Of a stretch of DNA of 64,000 nucleotides, positions 26,914 to 34,587 are shown piece after piece; within the stretch, counting starts at the first letter, position 1, and every line of letters starts with the position of its first letter. The stretch is taken from positions 758,643,603 to 758,707,602 of the forward strand of contig CM060922.1 of assembly GCA_030737875.1 (NCBI GenBank). Reading direction: 5' to 3'. Both the position numbers and the translations under genes were made by a program. The notes beneath the pieces were generated by a model that saw only the letters and a list, made by a program, of their open reading frames with translations, did no database searches and had not been told where the DNA came from. The DNA is from Allium sativum. Lineage: Eukaryota > Streptophyta > Magnoliopsida > Asparagales > Amaryllidaceae.

Positions 26914-29900
26914 GATCGATTACAACTCATCTCATCTCTGACATTGTTTTGAAAAATGCGTGTGAGTCGTAGCTCAGTGCTAGGTGTGCAGAAATGGGTG
27001 GATGCACAATTGCAAAGGCGTTTTACTATTAAGGCTGATGTTATGCGTAAGACTCACAAAAGCCCTTGACAGTTGCATAAGTCACTACAATTTGTTTTTC
27101 AATTGGAAATGGTGAATATTGTGGTTGTTTAGCCACTTCTGTAAGCCACACCTCTGTTGGGTAATGCCTGAGTCGCTGCATCAAGGTCTGAGCCAAATTG
27201 AGCTAAGGCAGCCACTTCGCGATATTGTGCCAATTCCAAACATAAAAAAAGATTTGCCTCTTTGAATTTATTCATATATCTTAATGCTCGAATAATTTTA
27301 AACCGATCTAGAAACGGTTTTGAAATCGACTCGTTTCAAAACTCATTTTAGAATTGGTTCATATCCAATTTGGTTTTCAAAATTGATTGATGATTTGGTT
27401 TCAGAAACTGATTTCTGGATATTTTTGAAACCGATTTTCCCATTAAAAAGGGAAAGAGGTAGAAACTAAATTATAGTTTGGAATTTTTCGTTTGCTGCAT
27501 GAGTTGTATTGAAATATTTCGTTCGTTCATTGTTTGGATTTTTTTTTAAAAAATTATATATATTCTGGTGTATAGTTAAGTTGAATGTTTGATTTTACTT
27601 TTTGAACATTTATTAATTCAATTGTTTAATTTTTTCGTTTGGTAGCGTAAAAATACTTTATATACACCTTTATCTTTCAGGACATTGGTTCTTCAGTAAA
27701 ACTCTTTCTGCACCCTATATTTTGTAAAGCAATACAATTAGAAATCAACCTATACTTCGATGAATTTTACTGATTTCCAACATCAGCTCCTTAAAATTTT
27801 CTGTCATTTTGAGTTTTATAAGTTCAAAATGTTATGCCAACATCAATCGTTTGAAACATTGATTTTACCCGTCGATTGATATAATATATTAAATATTGAA
27901 GAATAAGTAAAACAACCAAATGTTTCAGAAGGAGATCTTGAGTATATTCCAAGAGCATGTTTGCAATAGGGCTGACAATAAGAATCGAAAACCAACAACC
28001 CAAACTGACCCGAAAAAACCCTAACCGAACCGACGGGTCTGGGGTCGGGTCTACAACTCTACATGATGAGAAATACAATTAAGACCCGATCAAATCCGAC
28101 CCGCATTGACCCGACCCGAAAGACCCAACCAAAAAGCATTAAAATATATGTATTTTTAGTGTTATTATTCAACCAAACCGACCCGACCCGGAGCCCGGAT
28201 CGGGTCCAGATTTTTGAAATGTATATAGTTCAGATCCGACAAAACCCGACCCGTCGGTCGGGTCTGGGTCCATCGGGTTAGGTCTAATTGCCACCCTTAG
28301 TTTGCAAAAGCGTTTTTTTTTTTTTTTTTTTTTATGTGGATATAAAAAATAGTTTGGGTGTATCAAAAATGAGATGTAGCATATCCTATATATAATACAT
28401 ACATATGTACATGAATACTTAGGAATTAAGATGTATACTTGGGTTTGGATAATGTCTTGTTTTGAGATTTCGTACACGGTACCTCATGTCGAGTGAATTG
28501 TGATCAAGATATGTGTATATTGGATGTACATCTCGGTGTAGTCTGAAGTTGATATTTTTAAAGAATTTTTCAAAACTTGTATTGTCTAGAAAAATTGAAA
28601 GAAAAAGAATGTTTTTTAATTGCTTAAAAAGGGAGTTGTTGCACCAGAAGAAGATTATTTTTTGTTAGTATATTGATAATTGGTTGCATACTAATTTTCT
28701 TCTCGTTTTAAATAAGAGGAAAATGATACGAAATCATTCATTGTCCTACCTGGATAAAAAAATAACAAATAGGAATAATGGGTTTATTAAATAATTAATG
28801 GGCGGATATTTTTTTTGCGTAAGTAAAAAATTATAGTGAAGGAAATGCACGATTTCAAACATCACAATAGAGCAGAGATTTTGGTTGAGAACTTGATATC
28901 TCAAAAGAGACGAGTGTTGAGTGAGATACTAAACTCTGCTTGGGTACGTGGGCGGAATTCACTTATAAGAATTGGCACTAAAATCCTTCTGCCGTATAAT
29001 TTCTACTCATCATTAGGATCCTTTTTATGAGGTATCTATTATGTTTGCTAACTGTCTGTCACTTCTTGCAGCAATGGGTGGAAATTATGTTAACTTTGGT
29101 GTGTTCGAGTTGTATGGTGACAGAGCACTTGCCGATGCCCTTGATATTGCTCTAAAGATGACCCTCTCTGTTCCGTTGAATCATATAATGTCGTACAGAA
29201 AGGTTCGATCTTGCATTCAAATTAATTCAAAAATGTTTTGTTACATGTAGCTGCTTATAATTGGTTTATGTATTCTGAGTACTCTTAACAATGTTGTATT
29301 ACTACTGATCTTCAGCTTTCAAAGGCTTACTTTGGGTTTATGGAAGTTTTATTCAGCAACCATATATCCTTTATTCTAAATATGGATACAAACACCTTCG
29401 CGCATATTGTTGGGTCTGTTGAATCTGGTTTGAAGGGACTTGATACTGGTATCTCCTCACAGGTACACATCTTATTCTTTGTCCTGTTGAGTGCCCCTTC
29501 AAATTTTTATTTCCTTGTCGATGTAGCATAAATTGTAGTGCTGTTAATTCCTATACTGAGTGGAAAGTTTTTACTGCTCAAGTTTAGGCCTAATCATAAC
29601 TATGAAAGACACATCAGGTGCAGGGTGCATCATGGTTTGGTGGTTGCACATTTTGATCCCATGATGTGGCGTACATAAGAGGACTCGCTGAAGGACACAA
29701 AAGATGCATCTCTTTAGCTGCTTTTTTTGTTTTTGGTTTGGGGAAAGAGGGAAGGAAAGGGGGGGGGGGGGGGGGGGGGTGTATTTTATAACTCTGCTTT
29801 TATTCTGTTCTCATGATCCAAAATGCATTAACAATAGCATTCATCATACAGTTGGATTTACAAATAAATTCGTTTTTTGAAGTACTGAAGGGCCGGTTAT

Positions 29901-32900
29901 TCCCTAAATTTGCTTGACAATAAACACATTTAGTAATTGATATGTAAAAACTAGTTCTCTGTTTGTATGCATTCAAATTCATTATTCAATCTAATTAATT
30001 TAAAAAGCGTTAGATCCAAGTAATCCCACCAAGGTTATCACGACGCCAGTCGAGCCACTACCGTCTAGAAGATTAGTCGACAAGTCGTCTGACTAGTCGT
30101 GACTAGTCGACAAGTCTTTTATATACATATATTTATTAGACTTAAATATATAATATAATTAGATATAATTATAAATTTATAATAAGTTCAAATTCAACAA
30201 AGATAACATAATAATAGGTTCAAGTTCAAATTCAAAAAAGTGATCAGCCGTTAATTATCAGTTAATTAAAAACTGATCAGCCTTAATTAAAAACAATCCA
30301 GTCCCAAAAAAAAAAAAAAATCCTGATGAGCCATTAATTAAAAACAATTCCTCAGTCAAAAAAAAAAAAAAACTTATCAGTTAACTAAAAACAATTCAGG
30401 GCTAATTCTTATGAACAAATCAGCTAATTAAAAACTGCTCAGTTAATTATAAACAAAAGCTGCTACTGAAATAACTTTTTCGATGGAAAAAAAAAATCGA
30501 TTAACATACTGGACTGGTGGCGGACGAGCAAGAAGGAGGAGCAGCGGCGAGGCAGCGAGATGTAATTAGGTTTTTTTTTTTATCGATGCTCGATTTACTG
30601 CTTTCTGAATTATACGAAGAGGAAAATCGATGTCGACTCAGTTCAACTAGGGTTTCTGGGCTCGAATTAGGGTTCTGGGCTCGATTTGGCCCACCATCGT
30701 GGACATTCAAAAGTCGAGAGTCGTGGAATCTCTCCGGGCGACTTCTCGACTAGTCGTCGACGTGATAACACTGAATCCCACAATCAAAATTATTTCACAG
30801 AAAATTATGGCAATTTTTTTGGAGGTCAGAGTTATAATTATTCATACAATAACCTTTTCTAGTTCTCTTCAGTTTATATTTGGATAAATAGACACAAGGT
30901 TTGAGTTATGAACTTCGTACTTCAGTATAATTGAAATGTGCCCAATAATGGTCATGGATGTATACAGCAAAGAGGTGTAATATAAATATAAATAACCAAA
31001 TAAAAGTAATACAAATCAGAATTAGTTTACCAGTTTAACACCACATAAGAAGTATAATGAAGTGTCACATGTCTCTTCATTTTTTTATGAATTTAAAGAT
31101 ACAAAATGAGTTATCTATGAAATTTTGGCGCTAACAACAATTGCAAGCTTTTAACTCAAAATTTGAATTCTAAATTAGTGATCAAACACTGGATGATTTA
31201 TATGATTAAATGATATTCTATGCTTATGACATCATGTTTAATGACATTCTTGGGAAATAATTTAAAATGTTTATTTGGAGACCTATTTGTATCAAGTGGA
31301 GTTATATTAGTCTTGTTTAATTAGCTATGATATATGGTTAAACATGGACATGATGCATTTGTGCCTTGCGCCATTAGTAACTATGGACATGATACATTTG
31401 CTAAGCTTGTTGCTTTGTTTACTGTGGTTAAGCACTCGCCAATATTGTGAACTTGGGTTGTGTATGTTCGTCGCAGTTCTATGCATGCATTCTATGCATG
31501 CATTGTGAATAATACATATGATAATACATTTGTTATGCAAAATAAATAAATAATACTACATTTATATATTCTGAGGTTATTTTATGCTTATCCACAGTGT
31601 GCTAATGCTATTGATAATCTGGCTACATTCTACTACAACAACATCATTGTTGCAGACTCATCCCCTTCGACTTCTGCAGTTAATCTCGCTCGGCATGTTT
31701 CCGAATGCCCGAATTTATTTCCTGGAGTAAGCCTTTTTCTTTCTTTCAATAACATGGGATCTTTTAACGCTGTATATTGCAGGAAATTTCCTTTGTTGCA
31801 CACTGAAACTGTCAGCGCCCCCCCCCCCCCCCTTTTTCAAACCACCCCCAACACATGCACACACAAAAAACTGGAACTAAGGGTATGGGGGTAAAATTGA
31901 CTTTTCATGGGACAGGCAATTTCCTGTGTCATATACGACATGTACGTTTTGCTATAATATACACGTGGACGCATGTACATGATGTACAGACACAATATAA
32001 TATACAAAAAGGTATATTTATAATATTGTCGACAGTTGAATCGGCGAACATCCATCAATCACTGCCCATACACATACTTGGTCTCAAATCTTGCGTTTTC
32101 TTAAAATATGTACCATGTTATTTTGTTTTAAAAATCACAGCATTTTCTGAGTGGTATATTTTAGTGTAATCTTAAAAAAGCGTCATATAGTGAATTTGCT
32201 TGTTGTATATAATTTAGCGTACTAGATAGAAACATCTTATAGCATGGTGTGGTGACCATGTTTTAGCATGGATGACAAAACACTGAATGCATTCATTCTA
32301 GACACTTTAATACGATGATATCATGTAGCCAAACATTGTACAGGTAAATTAGCGTATTTACCAAAAAAATCTTATACTCTCTTAAAGCTTAGAACACTGG
32401 TCTACTTGATATTAAAATGTATAGGTGACGGTGGCACAATTACACCATAAATTATATTTTAGATGGCTAAAATCTTAGGAAAGGGCAATAAACTTTGAAT
32501 TTTGAATATAAACCAGCTATAACATTCTTTCCTTATATATTTGTACACATTACAGTTCACCGAATTCGTAGTATGAAATACATATGATAATTCTCCTCGC
32601 TTATACAAATGATATGATAATATGTCTTTGTTGTGTATATGGATGTTAAATATCAAAATGCCGAATTCTCTTTGTAGCAACAAACACTGGTTTGTCAGCT
32701 TCAATTTTGTTTATTGTTGCAAAATTATTAATTCTCGCAAAATATTAGCCAAACCAAATTTTGTTTTCCATAATTTTCTCATTGATGATAACCAGTAATT
32801 TCTCCATCAAATCAGATTCTTAGAAGTATGTTTGAGATGGTGCTATTTGAGGATTGTGGTAATCAATGGAGTATCAGCAGGCCAATGCTTAGCCTGATTC

Positions 32901-33924
32901 TTATAAGTGAGCAGGTAATGTTCTTTTCTTTCCTTCCATTTTTTATTTAATCAAATATGATACGGATGCTTGAAAGAGGACCTATTAGTTTCCTCATAAA
33001 CTCTATCATACACATTACAATTGTTCTTAGATGTGTAAAATTTGGTAAAGAAGAAATTAAACATTACAGCTAAGTATCCTGAAAGTTTGATCGTTGTCCT
33101 GAATTTCAGTGTTAGTCATTTTATGTAAAATTGTTCTATTTTTGTCCCGCTGTATTACCATAACACATATCCTCTGCGTTTTCCTGCAGACATTCAGTGA
33201 TTTAAAGGCTCAAATTTTGGCTTCTCAGGTAGTTTGATTAGCATTTAAATTAACTTCATCCTTTTAGTTTATTTGTGTAACTAGCTTTATGAACCAACAC
33301 ATTATACCAATGTGTAAGAGAAATTTAAGATCAATATTTAGGTCACTGATACAGTAAGTGCTGAGCATAGTACGTGTAAACCTGTTCTTGCACGTTACTT
33401 GTAGTATTCAGTTCAGCAGGATCAATTTGTAGTGGCAAGGGTTTGAGAGTCTGAACTTGTTAAACAAGTAGGTGATTCTGGTTCTTGATAAGAGTTGCTA
33501 GAGATTAATCACAAGTGACAAATGCTAGGCTGTGTGTAACTAGACATGTCGCGATCAGGCATTTTTATTAATTTGTGATATACGGTCATTGCTAAGGTTA
33601 ACCATGTCGCCACCGATTGCTTTCTAACTATACTTTTGTTCCACCTTTTGATCCCCCCCCCCAAACACCCCCCCTCCCCCCCCCCCCCCCCCTCTTTTGC
33701 TTTCTCGTTCCAGGTTATGCTTTCCATCAAGCTGTAACACGTAGTTGCTAGCTTATCTACTTTACTATTATTATTTAATTGTGCAGCCTCAGGATCATCA
33801 GCAACGTTTGTCACTTTCTTTCGATAAGTTAATGACTGATGTGACAAGGAGTTTGGATCAAAAGAATAGAGAAAAATTCACCCAAAACCTGTCGGTCTTT
33901 AAAGCCGAATTTCGTGTGAAGTAA
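1713..33924 (+). CDS. XPO7: Exportin-7 (XPO7/RanBP16-like), C-terminal ~789 residues, 22 exons, 5' end outside window
   Basis: This is a karyopherin of the importin-beta superfamily. The family binds RanGTP and cargo and shuttles through nuclear pores; the protein is an all-helical HEAT/ARM-repeat solenoid. Exons: 1713-1836, 3457-3524, 4025-4111, 4186-4338, 4406-4498, 4780-4839, 4923-5044, 5130-5220, 23651-23755, 23829-23933, 24024-24076, 24154-24217, 24304-24438, 24676-24788, 24870-24963, 25166-25385, 29072-29202, 29316-29462, 31598-31726, 32816-32914, 33190-33228, 33787-33924. Coding length is 2370 nt including TAA, and every junction keeps frame. Recognisable family segments include [92 protein letters not shown] and [20 protein letters not shown]. 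Plant family members are near 1050 residues, so about 260 N-terminal residues are missing. No frameshift or internal stop is seen, so it is probably functional. Identification rests on recalled family sequence, not a search. Confidence 0.93.
7467..8000 (+). repeat. 267-bp tandem duplication, two apparently identical units
   Basis: Units 7467-7733 and 7734-8000 look identical base for base when read side by side. Each ends with 'actccctccggttcac', the first 15-16 bases of a Stowaway-like element that is complete only after the second unit. The duplication is therefore younger than the MITE insertion and one breakpoint lies inside the MITE end. Confidence 0.85.
7986..8291 (+). mobile_element. 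Stowaway-like (Tc1/mariner) MITE, 306 bp
   Basis: Terminal inverted repeats start CTCCCTCCGGTTCACATTG on the left and CTCCCTGTGATTCATAATG on the right (reverse complement), and both continue GTAAGA-GTTT. The element is flanked by the dinucleotide TA on both sides (7984-7985 and 8292-8293), the target of Stowaway elements. There is no ORF. It interrupts the sequence 'ttagta|aatcat' that is intact in the other copies of the triplicated segment, which confirms insertion. Confidence 0.85.
8382..8908. mobile_element. hAT-like non-autonomous element, 527 bp
   Basis: The ends are TATGCTTGAGCAGATGGTTGG and, reverse complemented, TAGAGGTGAGCATATGTTGG. These are imperfect inverted repeats of the common plant 'TAGGGGTGAGCA' type. 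The exact 8-bp target duplication CTTTTGGC lies at 8374-8381 and 8909-8916, fitting the hAT superfamily. The interior is rich in TTGGTT/AACCAA motifs and has no transposase. It interrupts the third copy of the intronic triplication. Confidence 0.8.
9234..9680 (-). repeat. 3' LTR of the small copia element
   Basis: This is the 447-bp TG...CA repeat nearly matching 11153-11590. On the element's strand it follows the polypurine tract at about 9681-9690. Confidence 0.88.
9887..11111 (-). pseudogene. Copia gag with start of aspartic protease, broken
   Basis: The first part (11111 down to 10803) begins [19 protein letters not shown], typical of copia Gag N-termini. The frame then breaks, and a 295-codon ORF (10774 to 9887) continues. 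Near residue 120 it holds a CCHC zinc knuckle ([14 protein letters not shown]; Cx2Cx4Hx4C) that would bind RNA in the particle. Near residue 180 is [11 protein letters not shown], the place of the protease active-site motif D-S/T-G-A/C-S; here D-L-G-A-C, so the residue after Asp is changed and catalysis is doubtful. There is no pol downstream; the coding part runs straight to the polypurine tract. Length and order fit a truncated, parasitic copia element. Confidence 0.8.
11138..11150 (-). promoter_or_regulatory. Primer-binding site of the small copia element
   Basis: The minus strand reads TGGTATCAGAACC two bases inside the 5' LTR. The first ten bases match the usual copia site complementary to the 3' end of initiator Met-tRNA (TGGTATCAGAGC). 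Confidence 0.75.
11153..11590 (-). repeat. 5' LTR of the small copia element
   Basis: This is the 438-bp partner of 9234-9680. It starts TGTTAGGG and ends CATAACA, and is followed by the target duplication TATAA. Confidence 0.88.
12456..12880 (-). pseudogene. Decayed GRF-type zinc-finger protein remnant
   Basis: On the minus strand the reading ends ...[17 protein letters not shown] with a TAA at 12456-12458. Upstream it has HPPLCVRKF and a [13 protein letters not shown] segment with a stop between. The order 'CGxxC...HPPL.ERG.QYALEMQ.EVRRL' resembles plant GRF zinc-finger proteins (PF06839-type), in which a Cys cluster is followed by W-x-D-PPL. Most of the zinc ligands after the first cluster cannot be seen, so the fold is probably lost. 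The same C-terminal phrase recurs at 41225-41610, and a shorter form at 40005-40472. It lies on the 3' side of the PMD gene on the same strand inside the Mutator-like element. Confidence 0.5.
13514..14613. mobile_element. hAT-like element, 'GCGCTATAGCGC' family, copy 1
   Basis: This 1100-bp element starts CTGTGTTATCAAAGCGC. Its other end, reverse complemented, is CAGTGTAGTCAATAGCG. The exact 8-bp target duplication GTTCAACA lies at 13506-13513 and 14614-14621. Both subterminal regions are packed with 'atagcgc/gcgctat' motifs that could pair with each other. The interior (13700-14540) is AT-rich. An ORF at 13731-14042 shows no family I recognise. It lies between the GRF and PMD remnants. A second copy is at 20338-21418. 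Confidence 0.85.
14625..16405 (-). pseudogene. Plant mobile domain (PMD, MAIN-like) gene remnant
   Basis: Minus-strand fragments in order match the plant mobile domain family (PF10536; host members include MAIN/MAIL1 and the PP7-like phosphatases). These are [16 protein letters not shown] (about 16320-16270), [13 protein letters not shown] then [18 protein letters not shown] and [14 protein letters not shown] (about 16110-15930), [11 protein letters not shown]...[14 protein letters not shown]...YLPFLKDF (15800-15620), [12 protein letters not shown] (about 15605-15560), and [16 protein letters not shown] (about 15080-15030). The first fragment opens with an ATG at 16405. Stops and frameshifts interrupt the reading, some perhaps introns. 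PMD proteins occur both as host genes acting in genome stability and within transposons. Here the location inside Mutator-like inverted repeats indicates the mobile form. Confidence 0.65.
17134..17192 (+). repeat. (CA)n(TA)n microsatellite
   Basis: A run of CA repeats about 40 bases long is followed by TATATATATG. Confidence 0.95.
17585..17925 (+). repeat. Left arm of a long inverted repeat
   Basis: This arm, read forward, resembles the reverse complement of 22525-22885. Shared phrases are 'gggattyaaat..caaatcg', 'ttttgatgtttgaacttcta', 'aagtatattraatata' and 'aaatcgtaggatt'. Several phrases occur in the same order over about 340 bases. It contains the repeated motif 'acgggattcaaatc'. No ORF is seen. 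The pair may be two inverted copies of one element or the ends of a larger one. Confidence 0.6.
18649..18689 (+). repeat. (TA)n(GT)n microsatellite
   Basis: About ten TA units are followed by about nine GT units. Confidence 0.95.
19343..19480 (+). repeat. Diverged ~77-bp tandem duplication
   Basis: The phrase 'cacttatcttttg...ttttagtagg...attytgcat..tataacatc' occurs twice, 77 bases apart. No coding meaning is seen. Confidence 0.55.
19490..19616 (+). repeat. Compound (CA/TACA)n(TA)n(GA)n microsatellite
   Basis: CACA and CATA units pass into about twenty TA units and then AGAGAGAGAG. Overlapping reading frames of low-complexity Tyr/Ile/Val or His/Thr come only from this repeat. Confidence 0.95.
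19838..19909 (+). repeat. (TA)n(GT)n(TA)n microsatellite
   Basis: TA units, then about 14 GT units, then 'ctatctatatatatatatg'. Confidence 0.95.
20338..21418. mobile_element. hAT-like element, 'GCGCTATAGCGC' family, copy 2
   Basis: This 1081-bp relative of 13514-14613 starts CTGTATTATCGAAGCG. Its other end, reverse complemented, is CAGCGTAGTCAATAGCG. Flanks are GTTGATAT (20330-20337) and GTTGGTAT (21419-21426), an 8-bp duplication with one mismatch. Subterminal 'tagcgcgctatagcgcc' blocks are shared with copy 1, as are interior phrases such as 'aagcataaagtatgctag' and 'ttgaacatcttggatatggca'. There is no transposase ORF, so it is non-autonomous. Confidence 0.83.
22525..22885 (-). repeat. Right arm of a long inverted repeat
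   Basis: The reverse complement matches 17585-17925 over about 340 bases with many substitutions. An ORF on the minus strand at 22547-22762 lies wholly in this arm and has no recognisable family. Confidence 0.6.
23139..23249 (+). repeat. (AC)n and (CATA)n microsatellite
   Basis: About 21 AC units are followed by AC/ATGT mixtures and five CATA units. Cys/Val-rich frames on the minus strand are artefacts of this run. Confidence 0.95.
23651..25385 (+). CDS. XPO7: XPO7 exon block 2 (eight exons)
   Basis: The exons at 23651-23755, 23829-23933, 24024-24076, 24154-24217, 24304-24438, 24676-24788, 24870-24963 and 25166-25385 encode the segment from [14 protein letters not shown] to [14 protein letters not shown]. 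This is the best-conserved part of the family. Small introns of 70-240 bases separate the exons. The exon ending at 24788 (ATGGCCACCAATAG) is followed by GC rather than GT. The last exon ends after one base of an Ala codon completed at 29072. Confidence 0.93.
24789..24869 (+). other. XPO7: GC-AG intron in XPO7
   Basis: The exon ends ACCAATAG and the intron begins GCATGT and ends CTCTGCAG. The next exon begins TCGCAGAACATATGG. Only this boundary gives the in-frame Ser-Arg-Arg-Thr-Tyr expected in the family. There is no GT nearby that keeps frame. GC donors are a known minor class of U2-type introns. Confidence 0.85.
26855..26910 (+). repeat. (TA)28 microsatellite
   Basis: An uninterrupted TA run of about 56 bases. 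Confidence 0.97.
27967..28299. mobile_element. hAT-like MITE, 333 bp, in XPO7 intron
   Basis: The ends are TAGGGCTGACAATAAG and, reverse complemented, TAAGGGTGGCAATTAG. The exact 8-bp target duplication GTTTGCAA lies at 27959-27966 and 28300-28307. The interior has many 'gacccgacccg' and 'cgggtcgggtc' blocks, so the two halves can pair. It has no coding capacity; ORFs crossing it are by-products. Confidence 0.87.
29072..33924 (+). CDS. XPO7: XPO7 exon block 3 (six exons, C-terminus)
   Basis: The exons at 29072-29202, 29316-29462, 31598-31726, 32816-32914, 33190-33228 and 33787-33924 encode the segment from [16 protein letters not shown] to the C-terminal ...FKAEFRVK and TAA. The 39-base exon ([13 protein letters not shown]) is easily missed by gene finders but is in phase on both sides. 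Introns here are 113, 2135, 1089, 275 and 558 bases; the 2.1-kb one contains a hAT-like element. Confidence 0.92.
29759..29779 (+). repeat. G21 homopolymer
   Basis: Twenty-one consecutive G bases in an XPO7 intron, preceded by G/A-rich sequence. Confidence 0.9.
30030..30773. mobile_element. hAT-like non-autonomous element, 744 bp, in XPO7 intron
   Basis: The exact 8-bp target duplication AATCCCAC is at 30022-30029 and 30774-30781. The ends are CAAGGTTATCACGACG and, reverse complemented, CAGTGTTATCACGTCGACG. Both subterminal parts carry repeated 'tagtcgac/gtcgacta' motifs (30070-30115 and 30710-30765). The GTTATCA core is shared with the 13.5-kb and 20.3-kb elements, but the interior differs. 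Short ORFs at 30501-30753 are not recognised and I do not count them as genes. Confidence 0.88.
31818..31832 (+). repeat. C15 homopolymer
   Basis: Fifteen consecutive C bases in an XPO7 intron. Confidence 0.9.
33653..33692 (+). repeat. C-rich tract
   Basis: C runs of 10, 7 and 19 bases broken by AAA/A and T, in the last XPO7 intron about 95 bases before the final acceptor. Confidence 0.9.
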
Positions 33925-34579
33925 CAATCAGATGGGCAAATCTCGTCTTAGCATATTATATGGTACGTGCATTCTTTTGGTATAACCTGGTGATCGCTGG
34001 ATCATCAGTTTCATTTGTTGTTGGGACAAGCATGATTATTTTTCCCTCAACATGTCAGTTCATAAAGGTTGTTTTAGTGGAGATGGCGTGGTTTTGGAGG
34101 AAGATAGAAGATTTTTTACTATGATGGGGTTTGTTACAAAACATTACTAGATAGCTATCGTTTTGTCGACTTTCAAACCCCTAAAATTGTAATAATTTTC
34201 TCCAGATTGGGAGAAAATGTAAATGATTCATTGACTGGTTGGGTTTGGATTGGATATGTCATGTGCGTTGCATGCTGTATGAACATATATGCAAGTTTGT
34301 GGTTTGGGAATGGCTAATAATACGAAATCTATGAAATTACTCTCTTGTTTTTGCTTTTTGTATGTTTAAATTTACTTTTGGCCAAATCGAGTTTTAGTGG
34401 CTTTTAGCTAGGTGGAGTTCAAATATGGTGATGTAGCACGTTAGTTGCACGTTAGTTTTTAATTACAACTGTTAGTCTAATTACAACTGGTAGTCATTAC
34501 GAATGACTATAGCTTATGCTCTCAAAAAGTGTTAGTATTTTATATCGTTAGTTTTCATCCCGATGTAATATGAAAAGGT
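33925..34579 (+). other. XPO7: XPO7 3' flank, probable 3' UTR
   Basis: No coding segment is seen after the TAA. A polyadenylation region is likely in the first 300-500 bases, for instance among the 'aataatttt' (34188) and 'aatggctaataatacgaaat' (34310) stretches, but I cannot fix the site. Confidence 0.4.
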
Positions 34580-34587
34580 ATTATAAT

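Larger units (their letters stand above)
25386..29071 (+). other. XPO7: 3.7-kb XPO7 intron
   Basis: The donor is CAAAGGG|GTAATT and the acceptor CTTGCAG|CAATGG. It holds a long (TA)n run, a 333-bp hAT-like element (27967-28299) and a 21-base T run near 28315-28333. The rest is AT-rich with no recognisable gene. The stretch near 27300-27450 repeats 'aaaccgat' and 'ttttgaaac' motifs. Confidence 0.85.
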
